A stretch of 64,000 bases of DNA from Rattus norvegicus (GCF_036323735.1 NC_086032.1:50027335-50091334); one strand, 5' to 3'; shown: positions 10,401 to 25,466, numbered from the stretch's first letter. The notes: generated by a model from the sequence alone, not told the origin. A program made the numbers and translations.

Positions 10401-13400
10401 GAATTCTGTTAGTTCCCAATAGGCCGCAGTAGTAATAAGTGGACTGTTCGGGATATAGAAAAATTTTCACGAATGGAATCAAAATTTCTAGGCGAATTCA
10501 GTGAGTTCCCAATGGGACATGCTTGTATGAGTTTGCTTTTCAATATCGAGCAACATTTTAAGGAACGGAATCCAAGTATCAGGGCGAATTGAGTAGGTTC
10601 CCAATAGGATTCGCATGTAATAAGCTTGTTATTCAAGATAGAGCAACGTTTTAACGAAGTGAAACACTGTTTCTTTGTGAATTCAGTTAGTTCCTAGTAG
10701 CCTGCTCTTGTAATATGTGTACCATTAAAGATTTATAAACATTTGGTGAGCCGAATCTGAGTAACATGGTGAATTCGGTTAGTTCCCAATAGGCCGCAGT
10801 AGTAATAAGTGGACTGTTCGGGATATAGAAAAATTTTCACGAATGGAATCAAAATTTCTAGGCGAATTCAGTGAGTTCCCAATGGTACATGCTTGTATGA
10901 GTTTGCTTTTCAATATCGAGCAACATTTGAAGGAACGGAATCCAAGTATCATGGCGAATTGAGTAGGTTCCCCATAGGATTCGCATGTAATAAGCTTGTT
11001 ATTCAAGATAGAGCAACGTTTTAACGAACTGAAACACTGTTTCTTTGTGAATTCAGTTAGTTCCTAGTAGCCTGCTCTTGTAATATGTGTACCATTAAAG
11101 ATTTATAAAAATTTGGTGAGCCGAATCTGAGTAACATGGTGAATTCTGTTAGTTCCCAATAAGCCGCAGTAGTAATAAGTGGACTCTTCGGGATATAGAA
11201 AAATTTTCACGAATGGAATCAAAATTTCTAGGCGAATTCAGTGAGTTCCCAATGGTACATGCTTGTATGAGTTTGCTTTTCAATATCGAGCAACATTTTA
11301 AGGAACGGAATCTAAGTATCATTGCGAATTGAATAGGTTCCCAATAGGATTCGCATGTAATAAGCTTGTTATTCAAGATAGAGCAACGTTTTAACGAACT
11401 GAAACACTGTTTCTTTGTGAATTCAGTTAGTTCCTAGTAGCCTGCTTTGTAATATGTGTACTTTTAAAGATTTATAAAATTTGGTGAGCCGATTCTGAGT
11501 AACATGGTGAATTCGGTTAGTTCCCAATAGGCCGCAGTAGTAATAAGTGGACTGTTCGGGATATAGAAAAATTTTCACGAATGGAATCAAAATTTCTAGG
11601 CGAATTCAGTGAGTTCCCAATGGGACATGCTTGTATGAGTTTGCTTTTCAATATCGAGCAACATTTTAAGGAACGGAATCCAAGTATCATTGCGAATTGA
11701 GTAGGTTCCCAATAGGATTCGCATGTAATAAGCTTGTTATTCAAGATAGAGCAACGTTTTAACGAACTGAAACACTGTTTCTTTGTGAATTCAGTTAGTT
11801 CCTAGTAGCCTGCTCTTGTAATATGTGTACTTTTCAAGATTTATAAACATTTGGTGAGCCGAATCTGAGTAACATGGTGAATTCGGTTAGTTCCCAATAG
11901 GCCGCAGTAGTAATAAGTGGACTGTTCGGGATATAGAAAATTTTCACGAAAGGAATCAAAATTTCTTGGCGAATTCAGTGAGTTCCCATTGGGACATGCT
12001 TGTATGAGTTTGCTTTTCAATATCGAGCAACATTTTAAGGAACGGAATACAAGTATCATGGCGAATTGAGTAGGTTCCCAATAGGATTCGCATGTAATTA
12101 GCTTGTTATTCAAGATAGAGCAACGTTTTAACGAACTGAAACACTGTTTCTTTGTGAATTCAGTTAGTTCCTAGTAGCCTGCTCTTGTAATATGTGTACT
12201 TTTGAAGATTTATAAAAATTTGGTGAGCCGAATCTGAGTAACATGGTGAATTCGGTTAGTTCCCAATAGGCCGCAGTACTAATAAGTGGACAGTTCGGGA
12301 TATAGAAAAATTTTCACGAATTAATCAAAATTTCTAGGCGAATTCAGTGAGTTCCCATGGGACATGCTTGTATGAGTTTGCTTTTCAATATCGAGCAACA
12401 TTTTAAGGAACGGAATCCAAGTATCATGGCGAATTAGGTAGGTTCCCAATAGGATTCGCAAGTAATAAGCTTGTTATTCAAGATAGAGCAACGTTTTAAC
12501 GAACTGAAACACTGTTTCTTTGTGAATTCAGTTAGTTCCTAGTAGCCTGCTCTTGTAATATGTGTACTTGTCAAGATTTATAAAAATTTGGTGAGTCGAA
12601 TCTGAGTAACATGGTGAATTCTGTTAGTTCCCAATAGGCCGCAGTAGTAATAAGTGGACTGTTCGGGATATAGAAAAATTTTCACGAATGGAATCAAAAT
12701 TTCTAGGCGAATTCAGTGAGTTCCCAATGGGACATGCTTGTATGAGTTTGCTTTTCAATATCGAGCAATATTTTAAGGAACGGAATCCAAGTATCAGGGC
12801 GAATTGAGTAGGTTCCCAATAGGATTCGCATGTAATAAGCTTGTTATTCAAGATAGAGCAACGTTTTAACGAACTGAAACACTGTTTCTTTGTGAATTCA
12901 GTTAGTTCCTAGTAGCCTGCTCTTGTAATATGTGTACTTTTCAAGATTTATAAACATTTGGTGATCCGAATCTGAGTAACATGGTGAATTCGGTTAGTTC
13001 CCAATAGGCCGCAGTAGTAATAAGTGGACTGTTCGGGATATAGAAAAATTTTCACGAATGGAATCAAAATTTCTAGGCGAATTCAGTGAGTTCCCAATGG
13101 GACATGCTTGTATGAGTTTGCTTTTCAATATCGAGCAACATTTTAAGGAACGGAATCCAAGTATCATTGCGAATTGAGTAGGTTCCCAATAGGATTCGCA
13201 TGTAATAAGCTTGTTATTCAAGATAGAGCAACGTTTTAACGAACTGAAACACTGTTTCTTTGTGAATTCAGTTAGTACCTAGTAGCCTGCTCTTGTAATA
13301 TGTGTACCATTAAAGATTTATAAAAATTTGGTGAGCCGAATCTGAGTAACATGGTGAATTCTGTTAGTTCCCAATAGGCCGCAGTAGTAATAAGTGGACT

Positions 13401-15112
13401 GTTCGGGATATAGAAAAATTTTCACGAATGGAATCAAAATTTCTAGGCGAATTCAGTGAGTTCCCAATGGGACATGCTTGTATGAGTTTGCTTTTCAATA
13501 TCGAGCAACATTTTAAGGAACGGAATCTAAGTATCATTGCGAATTGAATAGGTTCCCAATAGGTTTCGCATGTAATAAGCTTGTTATTCAAGATAGAGCA
13601 ACGTTTTAACGAATTGAAACACTGTTTCTTTGTGAATTCAGTTAGTTCCTAGTAGCCTGCTCTTGTAATATGTGTACTTTTCAAGATTTATAAAAATTTG
13701 GTGATCCGAATCTGAGTAACATGGTGAATTCGGTTAGTTCCCAATAGGCCGCAGTAGTAATAAGTGCACTGTTCGGGATATAGAAAAATTTTCACGAATG
13801 GAATCAAAATTTCTAGGCGAATTCAGTGAGTTCCCAATGGGACATGCTTGTATGAGTTTGCTTTTCAATATCGAGCAACATTTTAAGGAACGGAATCTAA
13901 GTATCATTGCGAATTGAATAGGTTCCCAATAGGATTCGCATGTAATAAGCTTGTTATTCAAGATAGAGCAACGTTTTAACGAACTGAAACACTGTTTCTT
14001 TGTGAAATCAGTTAGTTCCTAGTAGCCTGCTCTTGTAATATGTGTACTTTTGAAGATTTATAAAAATTTGGTTAGCCGAATCTGAGTAACATGGTGAATT
14101 CGGTTAGTTCCCAATAGGCCGCAGTACTAATAAGTGGACTGTTCGGGATATAGAAAAATTTTCACGAATGGAATCAAAATTTCTAGGCGAATTCAGTGAG
14201 TTCCCAATGGGACATGCTTGTATGAGTTTGCTTTTCAATATCGAGCAACATATTAAGGAACGGAATCTAAGTATCATTGCGAATTGAATAGGTTCCCAAT
14301 AGGATTCGCATGTAATAAGCTTGTTATTCAAGATAGAGCAACGTTTTAACGAACTGAAACACTGTTTCTTTGTGAATTCAGTTAGTTCCTAGTAGCCTGC
14401 TTTGTAATATGTGTACTTTTAAAGATTTATAAAATTTGGTGAGCCGAATCTGAGTAACATGGTGAATTCGTTTAGTTCCCAATAGGCCGCAGTAGTAATA
14501 AGTGGACTGTTCGGGATATAGAAAAATTTTCACGAATGGAATCAAAATTTCTAGGCGAATTCAGTGAGTTCCCAATGGGACATGCTTGTATGAGTTTGCT
14601 TTTCAATATCGAGCAACATTTTAAGGAACGGAATCCAAGTATCATGGCGAATTGAATAGGTTCCCAATAGGATTCGCATGTAATAAGCATGTTATTCAAG
14701 ATAGAGCAACGTTTTATCGAACTGAAACACCGTTTCTTTGTGAATTCAGTTAGTTCCTAGTAGCCTGCTCTTGTAATATGTGTACTTTTCAAGATTTATA
14801 AACATTTGGTGAGCCGAATCTGAGTAACATGGTGAATTCGGTTAGTTCCAAATAGGCCGCAGTAGTAATAAGTGGACTGTTCGGGATATAGAAAAATTTT
14901 CACGAATGGAATCAAAATTTCTAGGCGAATTCAGTGAGTTCCCAATGGGACATGCTTGTATGAGTTTGCTTTTCAATATCGAGCAACATTTTAAGGAACG
15001 GAATCCAAGTATCATTGCGAATTGAGTAGGTTCCCAATAGGATTCGCATGTAATAAGCTTGTTATTCAAGATAGAGCAACGTTTTAACGAACTGAAACAC
15101 TGTTTCTTTGTT
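10401..15112 (+). repeat. Decayed / rearranged 7-mer HOR derivative
   Basis: Monomer starts: 10401, 10771, 11141, 11509, 11879, 12248, 12616, 12986, 13356, 13726, 14096, 14464, 14834. HOR types recur but with lost members. The type-1 mark (GTTCCCATTGGG, TAATTAGC) returns at 11879, the type-2 mark GAATTAATC at 12318, only 2216 bp (six monomers) after the previous one. GGTACATG marks 10771 and 11141; GAATTCTGTTAG marks 11141, 12616 and 13356. The D units ending at 11508 and 14463 share the paired deletions CCTGCTTTG and ATAAAATTTGG, 2955 bp apart. This fits unequal exchange having removed or shuffled single monomers. Confidence 0.8.
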
Positions 15113-18100
15113 AATTCAGTTAGTTCCTAGTAGCCTGCTCTTGTAATATGTGTACTTTTGAAGATTTATAAAAATTTGGTTAGCCGAATCTGAGTAACAT
15201 GGTGAATTCGGTTAGTTCCCAATAGGCCGCAGTACTAATAAGTGGACTGTTCGGGATATAGAAAAATTTTCACGAATGGAATCAAAATTTCTAGGCGAAT
15301 TCAGTGAGTTCCCAATTGGACATGCTTGTATTAGTTTGCTTTTCAATATCGAGCAACATTTTAAGGAATGGAATCCAAGTATCAGGGCGAATTGAGTAGG
15401 TTCCCAATAGGATTCGCAAGTAATAAGCTTGTTATTCAAGATAGAGCAACGTTTTAACGAACTGAAACACTGTTTCTTTGTGAATTCAGTTAGTTCCTAG
15501 TAGCCTGCTCTTGTAATATGTGTACTTTTCAAGATTTATAAAAATTTGGTGAGCCGAATCTGAGTAACATGGTGATTTCGGTTAGTTCCCAATAGGCCGC
15601 AGTAGTAATAAGTGGACTGTTCGGGATATAGAAAATTTTTCACGAATGGAATCAAAATTTCTAGGCGAATTCAGTGAGTTCCCAATGGGACATGCTTGTA
15701 TGAGTTTGCTTTTCAATATCGAGCAACATTTTAAGGAACGGAATCCAAGTATCATGGCGAATTGAGTAGGTTCCCAATAGGATTCGCATGTAATTAGCTT
15801 GTTATTCAAGATAGAGCAACGTTTTAACGAACTGAAACACTGTTTCTTTGTGAATTCAGTTAGTTCCTAGTAGCCTTCTCTTGTAATATGTGTACTTTTC
15901 AAGATTTATAAAAATTTGGTGAGCCGAATCTGAGTAACATGGTGAATTCGGTTGGTTCCCAATAGGCCGCAGTAGTAATAAGTGGACTGTTCGGGATATA
16001 GAAAAATTTTCACGAATGGAATCAAAATTTCTAGGCGAATTCAGTGAGTTCCCAATGGGACATGCTTGTATGAGTTTGCTTTTCAATATCGAGCAACATT
16101 TTAAGGAACGGAATCTAAGTATCATGGCGAATTGAATAGGTTCCCAATAGGATTCGCAAGTAATAAGCTTGTTATTCAAGATAGAGCAACGTTTTAACGA
16201 ACTGAAACACTGTTTCTTTGTAAATTCAGTTAGTTCCTAGTAGCCTGCTCTTGTAATATGTGTACTTGTCAAGATTTATAAAAATTTGGTGAGCCGAATC
16301 TGAGTAACATGGTGAATTCGGTTAGTTCCCAATAGGCCGCAGTAGTAATAAGTGGACTGTTCGGGATATAGAAAAATTTTCACGAATGGAATCAAAATTT
16401 CTAGGCGAATTCAGTGAGTTCCCAATGGGACATGCTTGTATGAGTTTGCTTTTCAATATCGAGCAACATTTTAAGGAACGGAATCTAAGTATCATGGCGA
16501 ATTGAATAGGTTCCCAATAGGATTCGCATGTAATAAGCTTGTTATTCAAGATATAGCAACGTTTTAACGAACTGAAACACTGTTTCTTTTTGAATTCAGT
16601 TAGTTCCTTGTAGCCTGCTCTTGTAATATGTGTACTTTTCAAGATTTATAAAAATTTGGTGAGCCGAATCTGAGTAACATGGTGAATTCGGTTGGTTCCC
16701 AATAGGCCGCAGTAGTAATAAGTGGACTGTTCGGGATATAGAAAAATTTTCACGAATGGAATCAAAATTTCTAGGCGAATTCAGTGAGTTCCCAATGGGA
16801 CATGCTTGTATGAGTTTGCTTTTCAATATCGAGCAACATTTTAAGGAACGGAATCTAAGTATCATGGTGAATTGAATAGGTTCCCAATAGGATTCGCATG
16901 TAATAAGCTTGTTATTCAAGATAGAGCAACGTTTTAACGAACTGAAACACTGTTTCTTTGTGAAATCAGTTAGTTCCTAGTAGCCTGCTCTTGTAATATG
17001 TGTACTTTTCAATATTTATAAACATTTGGTGAGTCGAATCTGAGTAACATGGTGAATTCGGTTAGTTCCCAATAGGCCGCAGTAGTAATAAGTGGACTGT
17101 TCGGGATATAGAAAAATTTTCACGAATGGAATCAAAATTTCTAGGCGAATTCAGTGAGTTCCCAATGGGACATGCTTGTATGAGTTTACTTTTCAATATC
17201 GAGCAACATTTTAAGGAACGGAATCCTAGTATCAGGGCGAATTGAGTAGGTTCCCAATAGGATTCGCATGTAATAAGCTTGTTATTCAAGATAGAGCAAC
17301 GTTTTAACGAACTGAAACACTGTTTCTTTGTGAATTCAGTTAGTTCCTAGTAGCCTGCTCTTGTAATATGTGTACTATTAAAGATTTATAAAAATTTGGT
17401 GAGCCGAATCTGAGTAACATTGTGAATTCGGTTAGTTCCCAATAGGCCGCAGTAGTAATAAGTGGACTGTTCGGGATATAGAAAAATTTTCACGAATGGA
17501 ATCAAAATTTCTAGGCGAATTCAGTGAGTTCCCAATGGGACATGCTTGTATGAGTTTGCTTTTCAATATCGAGCAACATTTTAAGGAACGGAATCCAAGT
17601 ATCATTGCGAATTGAATAGGTTCCCAATAGGATTCGCATGTAATAAGCTTGTTATTCAAGTTAGAGCAACGTTTTAACGAACTGAAACACTGTTTCTTTG
17701 TGAATTCAGTTAGTTCCTAGTAGCCTGCTCTTGTAATATGTGTACTTTTCAAGATTTATAAAAATTTGGTGAGTCGAATCTTAGTAACATGGTGAATTCG
17801 GTTAGTTCCCAATAGGCCGCAGTAGTAATAAGTGGACTGTTCGCCATATAGAAAATTTTTCACGAATGGAATCAAAATTTCTAGGCGAATTCAGTGAGTT
17901 CCCAATGGGACATGCTTGTATGAGTTTGCTTTTCAATATCGAGCAACATTTTAAGGAACGGAATACAAGTATAATGGCGAATTGAGTAGGTTCCCAATAG
18001 GATTCGCATGTAATTAGCTTGTTATTCAAGATAGAGCAACGTTTTAACGAACTGAAACACTGTTTCTTTGTGAATTCAGTTAGTTCCTAGTAGCCTGCTC

Positions 18101-21100
18101 TTGTAATATGTGTACTTTTGAAGATTTATAAAAATTTGGTTAGCCGAATCTGAGTAACATGGTGAATTCGGTTAGTTCCCAATAGGCCGCAGTACTAATA
18201 AGTGGACTGTTCGGGATATAGAAAAATTTTCACGAATGGAATCAAAATTTCTAGGCGAATTCAGTGAGTTGCCAATGGGACATGCTTGTATGAGTTTACT
18301 TTTCAATATCGAGCAACATTTTAAGGAACGGAATCTAAGTAAAATGGCGAATTGAATAGGTTCCCAATAGGATTCTTAAGTAATAAGCTTGTTATTCAAG
18401 ATAGAGCAACGTTTTAACGAACTGAAACACTGTTTCTTTGTGAATTCAGTTAGTTCCTTGTAGCCTGCTCTTGTAATATGTGTACTTTTCAAGATTTATA
18501 AAAATTTGGTGAGCCGAATCTGAGTAACATGGTGAATTCGGTTAGTTCCCAATAGGCCGCAGTAGTAATAAGTGGACTGTTCGGGATATAGAAAAATTTT
18601 CACGAATGGAATCAAAATTTCTAGGCGAATTCAGTGAGTTCCCAATGGGACATGCTTGTATGAGTTTGCTTTTCAATATCGAGCAACATTTTAAGGAACG
18701 GAATCTAAGTATCATGGTGAATTGAATAGGTTCCCAATAGGATTCGCATGTAATAAGCTTGTTATTCAAGATAGAGCAACGTTTTAACGAACTGAAACAC
18801 TGTTTCTTTGTGAATTCAGTTAGTTCCTATTAGCCCTCTCTTGTAATATGTGTACTTTTAAAGATTTATAAAAATTTGGTGAGCCGAGTCTGAGTAACAT
18901 GGTGAATTCGGTGTGTTCCCAATAGGCCACAATAAATAAGTGGACTGTTCGGGATATAGAAAAATTTTCACGAATGGAATCAAAATTTCTAGGCGAATTC
19001 AGTGAGTTCCCAATGGGACATGCTTGTATGAGTTTGCTTTTCAATATCGAGCAACATTTTAAGGAACGGAATCTAAGTATCAGGGCGAATTGAGTAGGTT
19101 CCAATAGGATTCGCATGTAATAAGCTTGTTATTCAAGATAGAGCAACGTTTTAACGAACTGAAACACTGTTTCTTTGTGAATTCAGTTAGTTCCTAGTAG
19201 CCTGCTCTTGTAATATGTGTACTATTAAAGATTTATAAAAATTTGGTGAGCCGAATCTGAGTAACATTGTGAATTCGCTTAGTTCCCAATAGGCCGCAGT
19301 AGTAATAAGTGGACTGTTCGGGATATAGAAAAATTTTCACGAATGGAATCAAAATTTCTAGGCGAATTCAGTGAGTTCCCAATGGGACATGCTTGTATGA
19401 GTTTGCTTTTCAATATCGAGCAACATTTTAAGGAACGGAATCCAAGTATCATTGCGAATTGAATAGGTTCCCAATAGGATTCGCATGTAATAAGCTTGTT
19501 ATTCAAGATAGAGCAACGTTTTAACGAACTGAAACACTGTTTCTTTGTGAATTCAGTTAGTTCCTAGTAGCCTGCTCTTGTAATATGTGTACTTTTCAAG
19601 ATTTATAAAAATTTGGTGAGTCGAATCTGAGTAACATGGTGAATTCGGTTAGTTCCCAATAGGCCGCAGTAGTAATAAGTCGACTGTACGCCATATAGAA
19701 AATTTTTCACGAATGGAATCAAAATTTCTAGGCGAATTCAGTGAGTTCCCAATGGGACATGCTTGTATGAGTTTGCTTTTCAATATCGAGCAACATTTTA
19801 AGGAACGGAATACAAGTATAATGGCGAATTGAGTAGGTTCCCAATAGGATTCGCATGTAATAAGCTTGTTATTCAAGATAGAGCAACGTTTTAACGAACT
19901 GAAACACTGTTTCTTTGTGAATTCAGTTAGTTCCTTGTAGCCTGCTCTTGTAATATGTGTACTTTTAAAGATTTATAAAAATTTGGTGAGCCGAATATGA
20001 GTAACATGGTGAATTCGGTTGGTTCCCAATAGGCCGCAGTAGTAATAAGTGGACTGTTCGGGATATAGAAAAATTTTCACGAATGGAATCAAAATATCTA
20101 GGCGAATTCAGTGAGTTCCCAATGGGACATGCTTGTATGAGTTTGCTTTTCAATATCGAGCAACATTTTAAGGAACGGAATCTAAGTATCATGTTGAATT
20201 GAATAGGTTCCCAATAGGATTCGCATGTAATAAGCTTGTTATTCAAGATAGAGCAACGTTTTAACGAACTGAAACACTGTTTCTTTGTGAATTCAGTTAG
20301 TTCCTAGCAGCCTGCTCTTGTAATATGTGTACTTTTCAAGATTTATAAACATTTGGTGAGTCGAATCTGAGTAACATGGTGAATTCGGTTAGTTCCCAAT
20401 AGGCCGCAGTAGTAATAAGTGGACTGTCGGGATATAGAAAAATTTTCACGAATGGAATCAAAATTTCTAGGCGAATTCAGTGAGTTCCCAATGGGACATG
20501 CTTGTATGAGTTTGCTTTTCAATATCGAGCAACATTTTAAGGAACGGAATCCAAGTATCAGGGCGAATTGAGTAGGTTCCCAATAGGATTCGCATGTAAT
20601 AAGCTTGTTATTCAAGATAGAGCAACGTTTTAACGAACTGAAACACTGTTTCTTTGTGAATTCAGTTAGTTCCTAGTAGCCTGCTCTTGTAATATGTGTA
20701 CTATTAAAGATTTATAAAAATTTGGTGAGCCGAATCTGAGTAACATTGTGAATTCGGTTAGTTCCCAATAGGCCGCAGTAGTAATAAGTGGACTGTTCGG
20801 GATATAGAAAAATTTTCACGAATGGAATCAAAATTTCTAGGCGAATTCAGTGAGTTCCCAATGGGACATGCTTGTATGAGTTTGCTTTTCAATATCGAGC
20901 AACATTTTAAGGAACGGAATACAAGTAAAATGGCGAATTGAGTAGGTTCCCAATAGGATTCGCATGTAATTAGCTTGTTATTCAAGATAGAGCAACGTTT
21001 TAACGAACTGAAACACTGTTTCTTTGTGAATTCAGTTAGTTCCTAGTAGCCTGCTCTTGTAATATGTGTACTTTTAAAGATTTATAAAAATTTGGTGAGC

Positions 21101-24100
21101 CGAGTCTGAGTAACATGGTGAATTCGGTGTGTTCCCAATAGGCCGCAGTAGTAATAAGTGGACTGTTCGGGATATAGAAAAATTTTCACGAATGGAATCA
21201 AAATTTCTAGGCGAATTCAGTGAGTTCCCAATGGGACATGCTTGTATGAGTTTGCTTTTCAATATCGAGCAAAATTTTAAGGAACGGAATCCAAGTATCA
21301 TGGCGAATTGAGTAGGTTCCCAATAGGATTCGCATGTAATAAGCTTGTTATTCAAGATAGAGCAACGTTTTATTGAACTGAAACACTGTTTCTTTGTGAA
21401 TTCAGTTAGTTCCTAATAGCCTGCTCTTGTAATATGTGTACTTTTCAAGATTTATAAAAATTTGGTGAGCCGTTTCTGAGTAACATGGTGAATTCGGTTA
21501 GTTCCCAATAGGCCGCAGTAGTAATAAGTGGACTGTTCGGGATATAGAAAAATTTTCACGAATGGAATCAAAATTTCTAGGCGAATTCAGTGAGTTCCCA
21601 ATGGGACATGCTCGTATGAGTTTGCTTTTCAATATCGAGCAACATTTTAAGGAACGGAATCTAAGTATCATGTTGAATTGAATAGGTTCCCAATAGGATT
21701 CGCATGTAATAAGCTTGTTATTCAAGATAGAGAAACGTTTTAACGAACTGAAACACTGTTTCTTTGTGAATTCAGTTAGTTCCTAGTAGCCTGCTCTTGT
21801 AATATGTGTACTTTTCAAGATTTATAAAAATTTGGTGAGCCGAATCTGAGTAACATAGTGAATTCGGTTAGTTCCCAATAGGCCGCAGCAGTAATAAGTG
21901 GACTGTTCGGGATATAGAAATATTTTCACGAATGGAATCAAAATTTCTAGGCGAATTCAGTGAGTTCCCAATGGGACATGCTTGTATGAGCTTGCTTTTC
22001 AATATCAAGAAACATTTTAAGGAACGGAATCCAAGTATCATGGTGAATTGAGTAGGTTCCCAATAGGATTCGCATGTAATAAGCTTGTTATTCAAGATAG
22101 AGCAACGTTTTAACGAACTGAAACACTGTTTCTTTGTGAATTCAGTTAGTTCCTAGTAGCCTGCTCTTGTAATATGTGTACTATAAAAGATTTATAAAAA
22201 TTTGGTCAGCCGAATCTGAGTAACATGGTGAATTCGGTTAGTTCCCAATAGGCCGCAGTAGTAATAAGTGGACTGTTCGCGATATAGAAAAATTTTCACG
22301 AATGGAATCAAAATTTCTAGGCGAATTCAGTGAGTTCCCAATGGGACATGCTTGTATGAGTTTGCTTTTCAATATCGAGCAACATTTTAAGGAACGGAAT
22401 CCAAGTATCATTGCGAATTGAGTAGGTTCCCAATAGGATTCGCATGTAATAAGCTCGTTATTCAAGATAGAGCAACGTTTTAATGAACTGAAACACTGTT
22501 TCTTTGTGAATTCAGTAAGTTCCTAGTAGCCTGCTCTTGTAATATGTGTACTTTTCAAGATTTATAAAAATTTGGTGAGCCGAATCTGATTAACATGGTG
22601 AATTCGGTTAGTTCCCAATAGGCCGCAGTAGTAATAAGTGGACTGTTCGGGATATAGAAAAATTTTCACGAATGGAATCAAAATTTCTAGGCGAATTCAG
22701 TGAGTTCCCAATGGGACATGCTTGTATGAGTTTGCTTTTCAATATCGAGCAACATTTTAAGGAACGGAATCCGAGTATCATGGTGAATTGAGTAGATTCC
22801 CAATAGGATTCGCATGTAATAAGCATGTTATTCAAGATAGAGCAACGTTTTAACGAACTGAAACACTGTTTCTTTGTGAATTCAGTTAGTTCCTAGTAGC
22901 CTGCTCTTGTAATATGTGTACTTTTCAAGATTTATAAAAATTTGGTGAGCCGAATCTGAGTAACATGGTGAATTCGGTTAGTTCCCAATAGGCCGCAGTA
23001 GTAATAAGTGGACTGTTCGGGATATAGAAAAATTTTCACGAATTGAATCAAAATTTCTAGGCGAATTCAGTGAGTTCCCAATGGGACATGCTTGTATGAG
23101 TTTGCTGTTCAATATCGAGCAACTTTTAAGGAACGGAATCTAAGTATCATGGTGAATTGAATATGTTCCCAATAGGATTCGCATGTAATAAGCTTGTTAT
23201 TCAAGATAGAGCAACGTTTTAACGAACTGAAACACTGTTTCTTTGTGAATTCAGTTAGTTCCTAGTAGCCTGCTCTTGTAATATGTGTACTTTTCAAGAT
23301 TTATAAAAATTTGGTGAGTCGAATACGAGTAACATGATGAATCGGTTAGTTCCCAATAGGCCGCAGTAGTAATAAGTGGACTGTTCGGGATATAGAAAAA
23401 TTTTCACGAATGGAATCAAAATTTCTAGGCGAATTCAGTGAGTTCCCAATGGGACATGCTTGTATGAGTTTGCTTTTCAATATCGAGCAACATTTTAAGG
23501 AACGGAATCCAAGTAACATGGCGAATTGAGTAGGTTCCCAATAGGATTCGCATGTAATAAGCTTGTTATTCAAGATAGAGCAACGTTTTAACGAACTGAA
23601 ACACTGTTTCTTTGTGAATTCAGTTAGTTCCTAGTAGCCTGCTCTTGTAATATGTGTACTTTTCAAGATTTATAAAAATTTGGTGATCCGAATCTGATTA
23701 ACATGGTGAATTCGGTTAGTTCCCAATAGGCCGCAGTAGTAATAAGTGGACTGTTCGAGATATAGAAAAATTTTCACGAATGGAATCAAAATTTCTAGGC
23801 GAATTCAGTGAGTTCCCAATGGGACATGCTTGTATGAGTTTGCTTTTCAATATCAAGCAACATTTTAAAGAACGGAATCCAAGTATCATGGTGAATTGAG
23901 TGGATTCCCAATAGGATTCGCATGTAATAAGCTTGCTATTCAAGATAGAGCAACGTTTTAACGAACTGAAACACTGTTTCTTTGTGAATTCAGTTAGTTC
24001 CTAGTAGCCTGCTCTTGTAATATGTGTACTTTTCAAGATTTATAAAAATTTGGTGAGCCGAATCTGAGTAACATGGTGAATTCGGTTAGTTCCCAATAGG

Positions 24101-24397
24101 CCGCAGTAGTAATAAGTGGACTGTTCGGGATATAGAAAAATTTTCACGAATAGAATCAAAATTTCGACGCGAATTCAGTGAGTTCCCAATGGGACATGCT
24201 TCTATGAGTTTGCTTTTCAATATCGAGCAACATTTTAAGGAACGGAATCCAAGTATCATTGCGAATTGAGTAGGTTCCCAATAGGATTCGCATGTAATAA
24301 GCTTGTTATTCAAGATAGAGCAACGTTTTAACGAACTGAAACACTGTTTCTTTGTGAATTCAGTTAGTTCCTAGTAGCCTGCTCTTGTAATATGTGT
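15113..24397 (+). repeat. 9.3-kb block (25 monomers), left copy
   Basis: Monomer starts: 15204, 15574, 15944, 16314, 16684, 17054, 17424, 17794, 18164, 18534, 18904, 19271, 19641, 20011, 20381, 20750, 21120, 21490, 21860, 22230, 22600, 22970, 23339, 23708, 24078. Every diagnostic oddity here recurs 10354 bp downstream: CCACAATAAATAAG near 18927, GTCGACTGTACGCC near 19679, the one-base-short GGACTGTCGGG near 20421, TTCGACGCG near 24164. The left limit is set by 15112 (T, against G at 25466), the right limit by 24398 (T, against A at 34752). Within the block I found only two substitutions: 17470 T/A and 23018 C/G. Confidence 0.95.
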
Positions 24398-25466
24398 TCT
24401 TTTCAAGATTTATAAAAATTTGGTGAGCCGAATCTGAGTAACATGGTGAATTCGGTTAGTTCCCAATAGACCGCAGTAGTAATAAGTGGACTGTTCGGGA
24501 TATAGAAAAATTTTCACGAATGGAATCAAAATTTCTAGGCGAATTCAGTGAGGGCCCAAAGGGACATGCTTGTATGAGTTTGCTTTTCAATATCGAGCAA
24601 CATTTTAAGGAACGGAATGTAAGTATCATGGTGAATTGAATAGGTTCCCAATAGGATTCGCATGTAATAAGCTTGTTATTCAAGATAGAGCAACGTTTTA
24701 ACGAACTGAAACACTGTTTCTTTGTGAATTCAGTTAGTTCCTAGTAGCCTGCTCTTGTAATATGTGTACTTTTAAAGATTTATAAAAATTTGGTGATCCG
24801 AATCTGAGTAACATGGTGAATTCGGTTAGTTCCCAATAGGCCGCAGTAGTAATAAGTGGACTGTTCGGGATATAGAAAAATTTTCACGAATGGAATCAAA
24901 ATTTCTAGGCGAATTCAGTGAATTCCCAATGGGACATGCTTGTATGAGTTTGCTTTTCAATATCGAGCAACATTTTAAGGAACGGAATCTAAGTATCATG
25001 GTGAATTGAATAGGTTCCCAATAGGATTCGCATGTTAAAAGCTTGTTATTCAAGATAGAGCAACGTTTTAACGAACTGAAACACTGTTTCTTTGTGAATT
25101 CAGTTAGTTCCTAGTAGCCTGCTCTTGTAATATGTGTACTTTTCAAGATTTATAAAAATTTGGTGAGCCGAATCTGAGTAACATGGTGAATTCGGTTAGT
25201 TCCCAATAGGCCGCAGTAGTAATAAGTGGACTGTTCGGGATATAGAAAAATTTTCACGAATGGAATCAAAATTTCTAGGCGAATTTAGTGATTTCCCAAT
25301 GGGACATCCTTGTATGAGTTTGCTTTTCAATATTGAGCAACATTTTAAGGAACGGAATCCGAGTATCATGGTGAATTGTGTAGATTCCCAATAGGATTCG
25401 CATGTAATAAGCTTGTTATTCAAGATAGAGCAACGTTTTAACGAACTGAAACACTGTTTCTTTGTG
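24398..25466 (+). repeat. Three-monomer spacer between the two 9.3-kb copies
   Basis: Monomers at 24448, 24818 and 25188 plus flanking D sequence. They are ordinary members of the family with private variants: GAGGGCCCAAAGGG in the first, CATGTTAAAAGC in the second, GACATCCTTG and GAATTGTGTAG in the third. They are not present after the right copy, which continues instead with the monomer at 34802. If the block was duplicated in tandem as a 28-monomer unit, these three were lost or replaced in the second copy. Confidence 0.85.
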
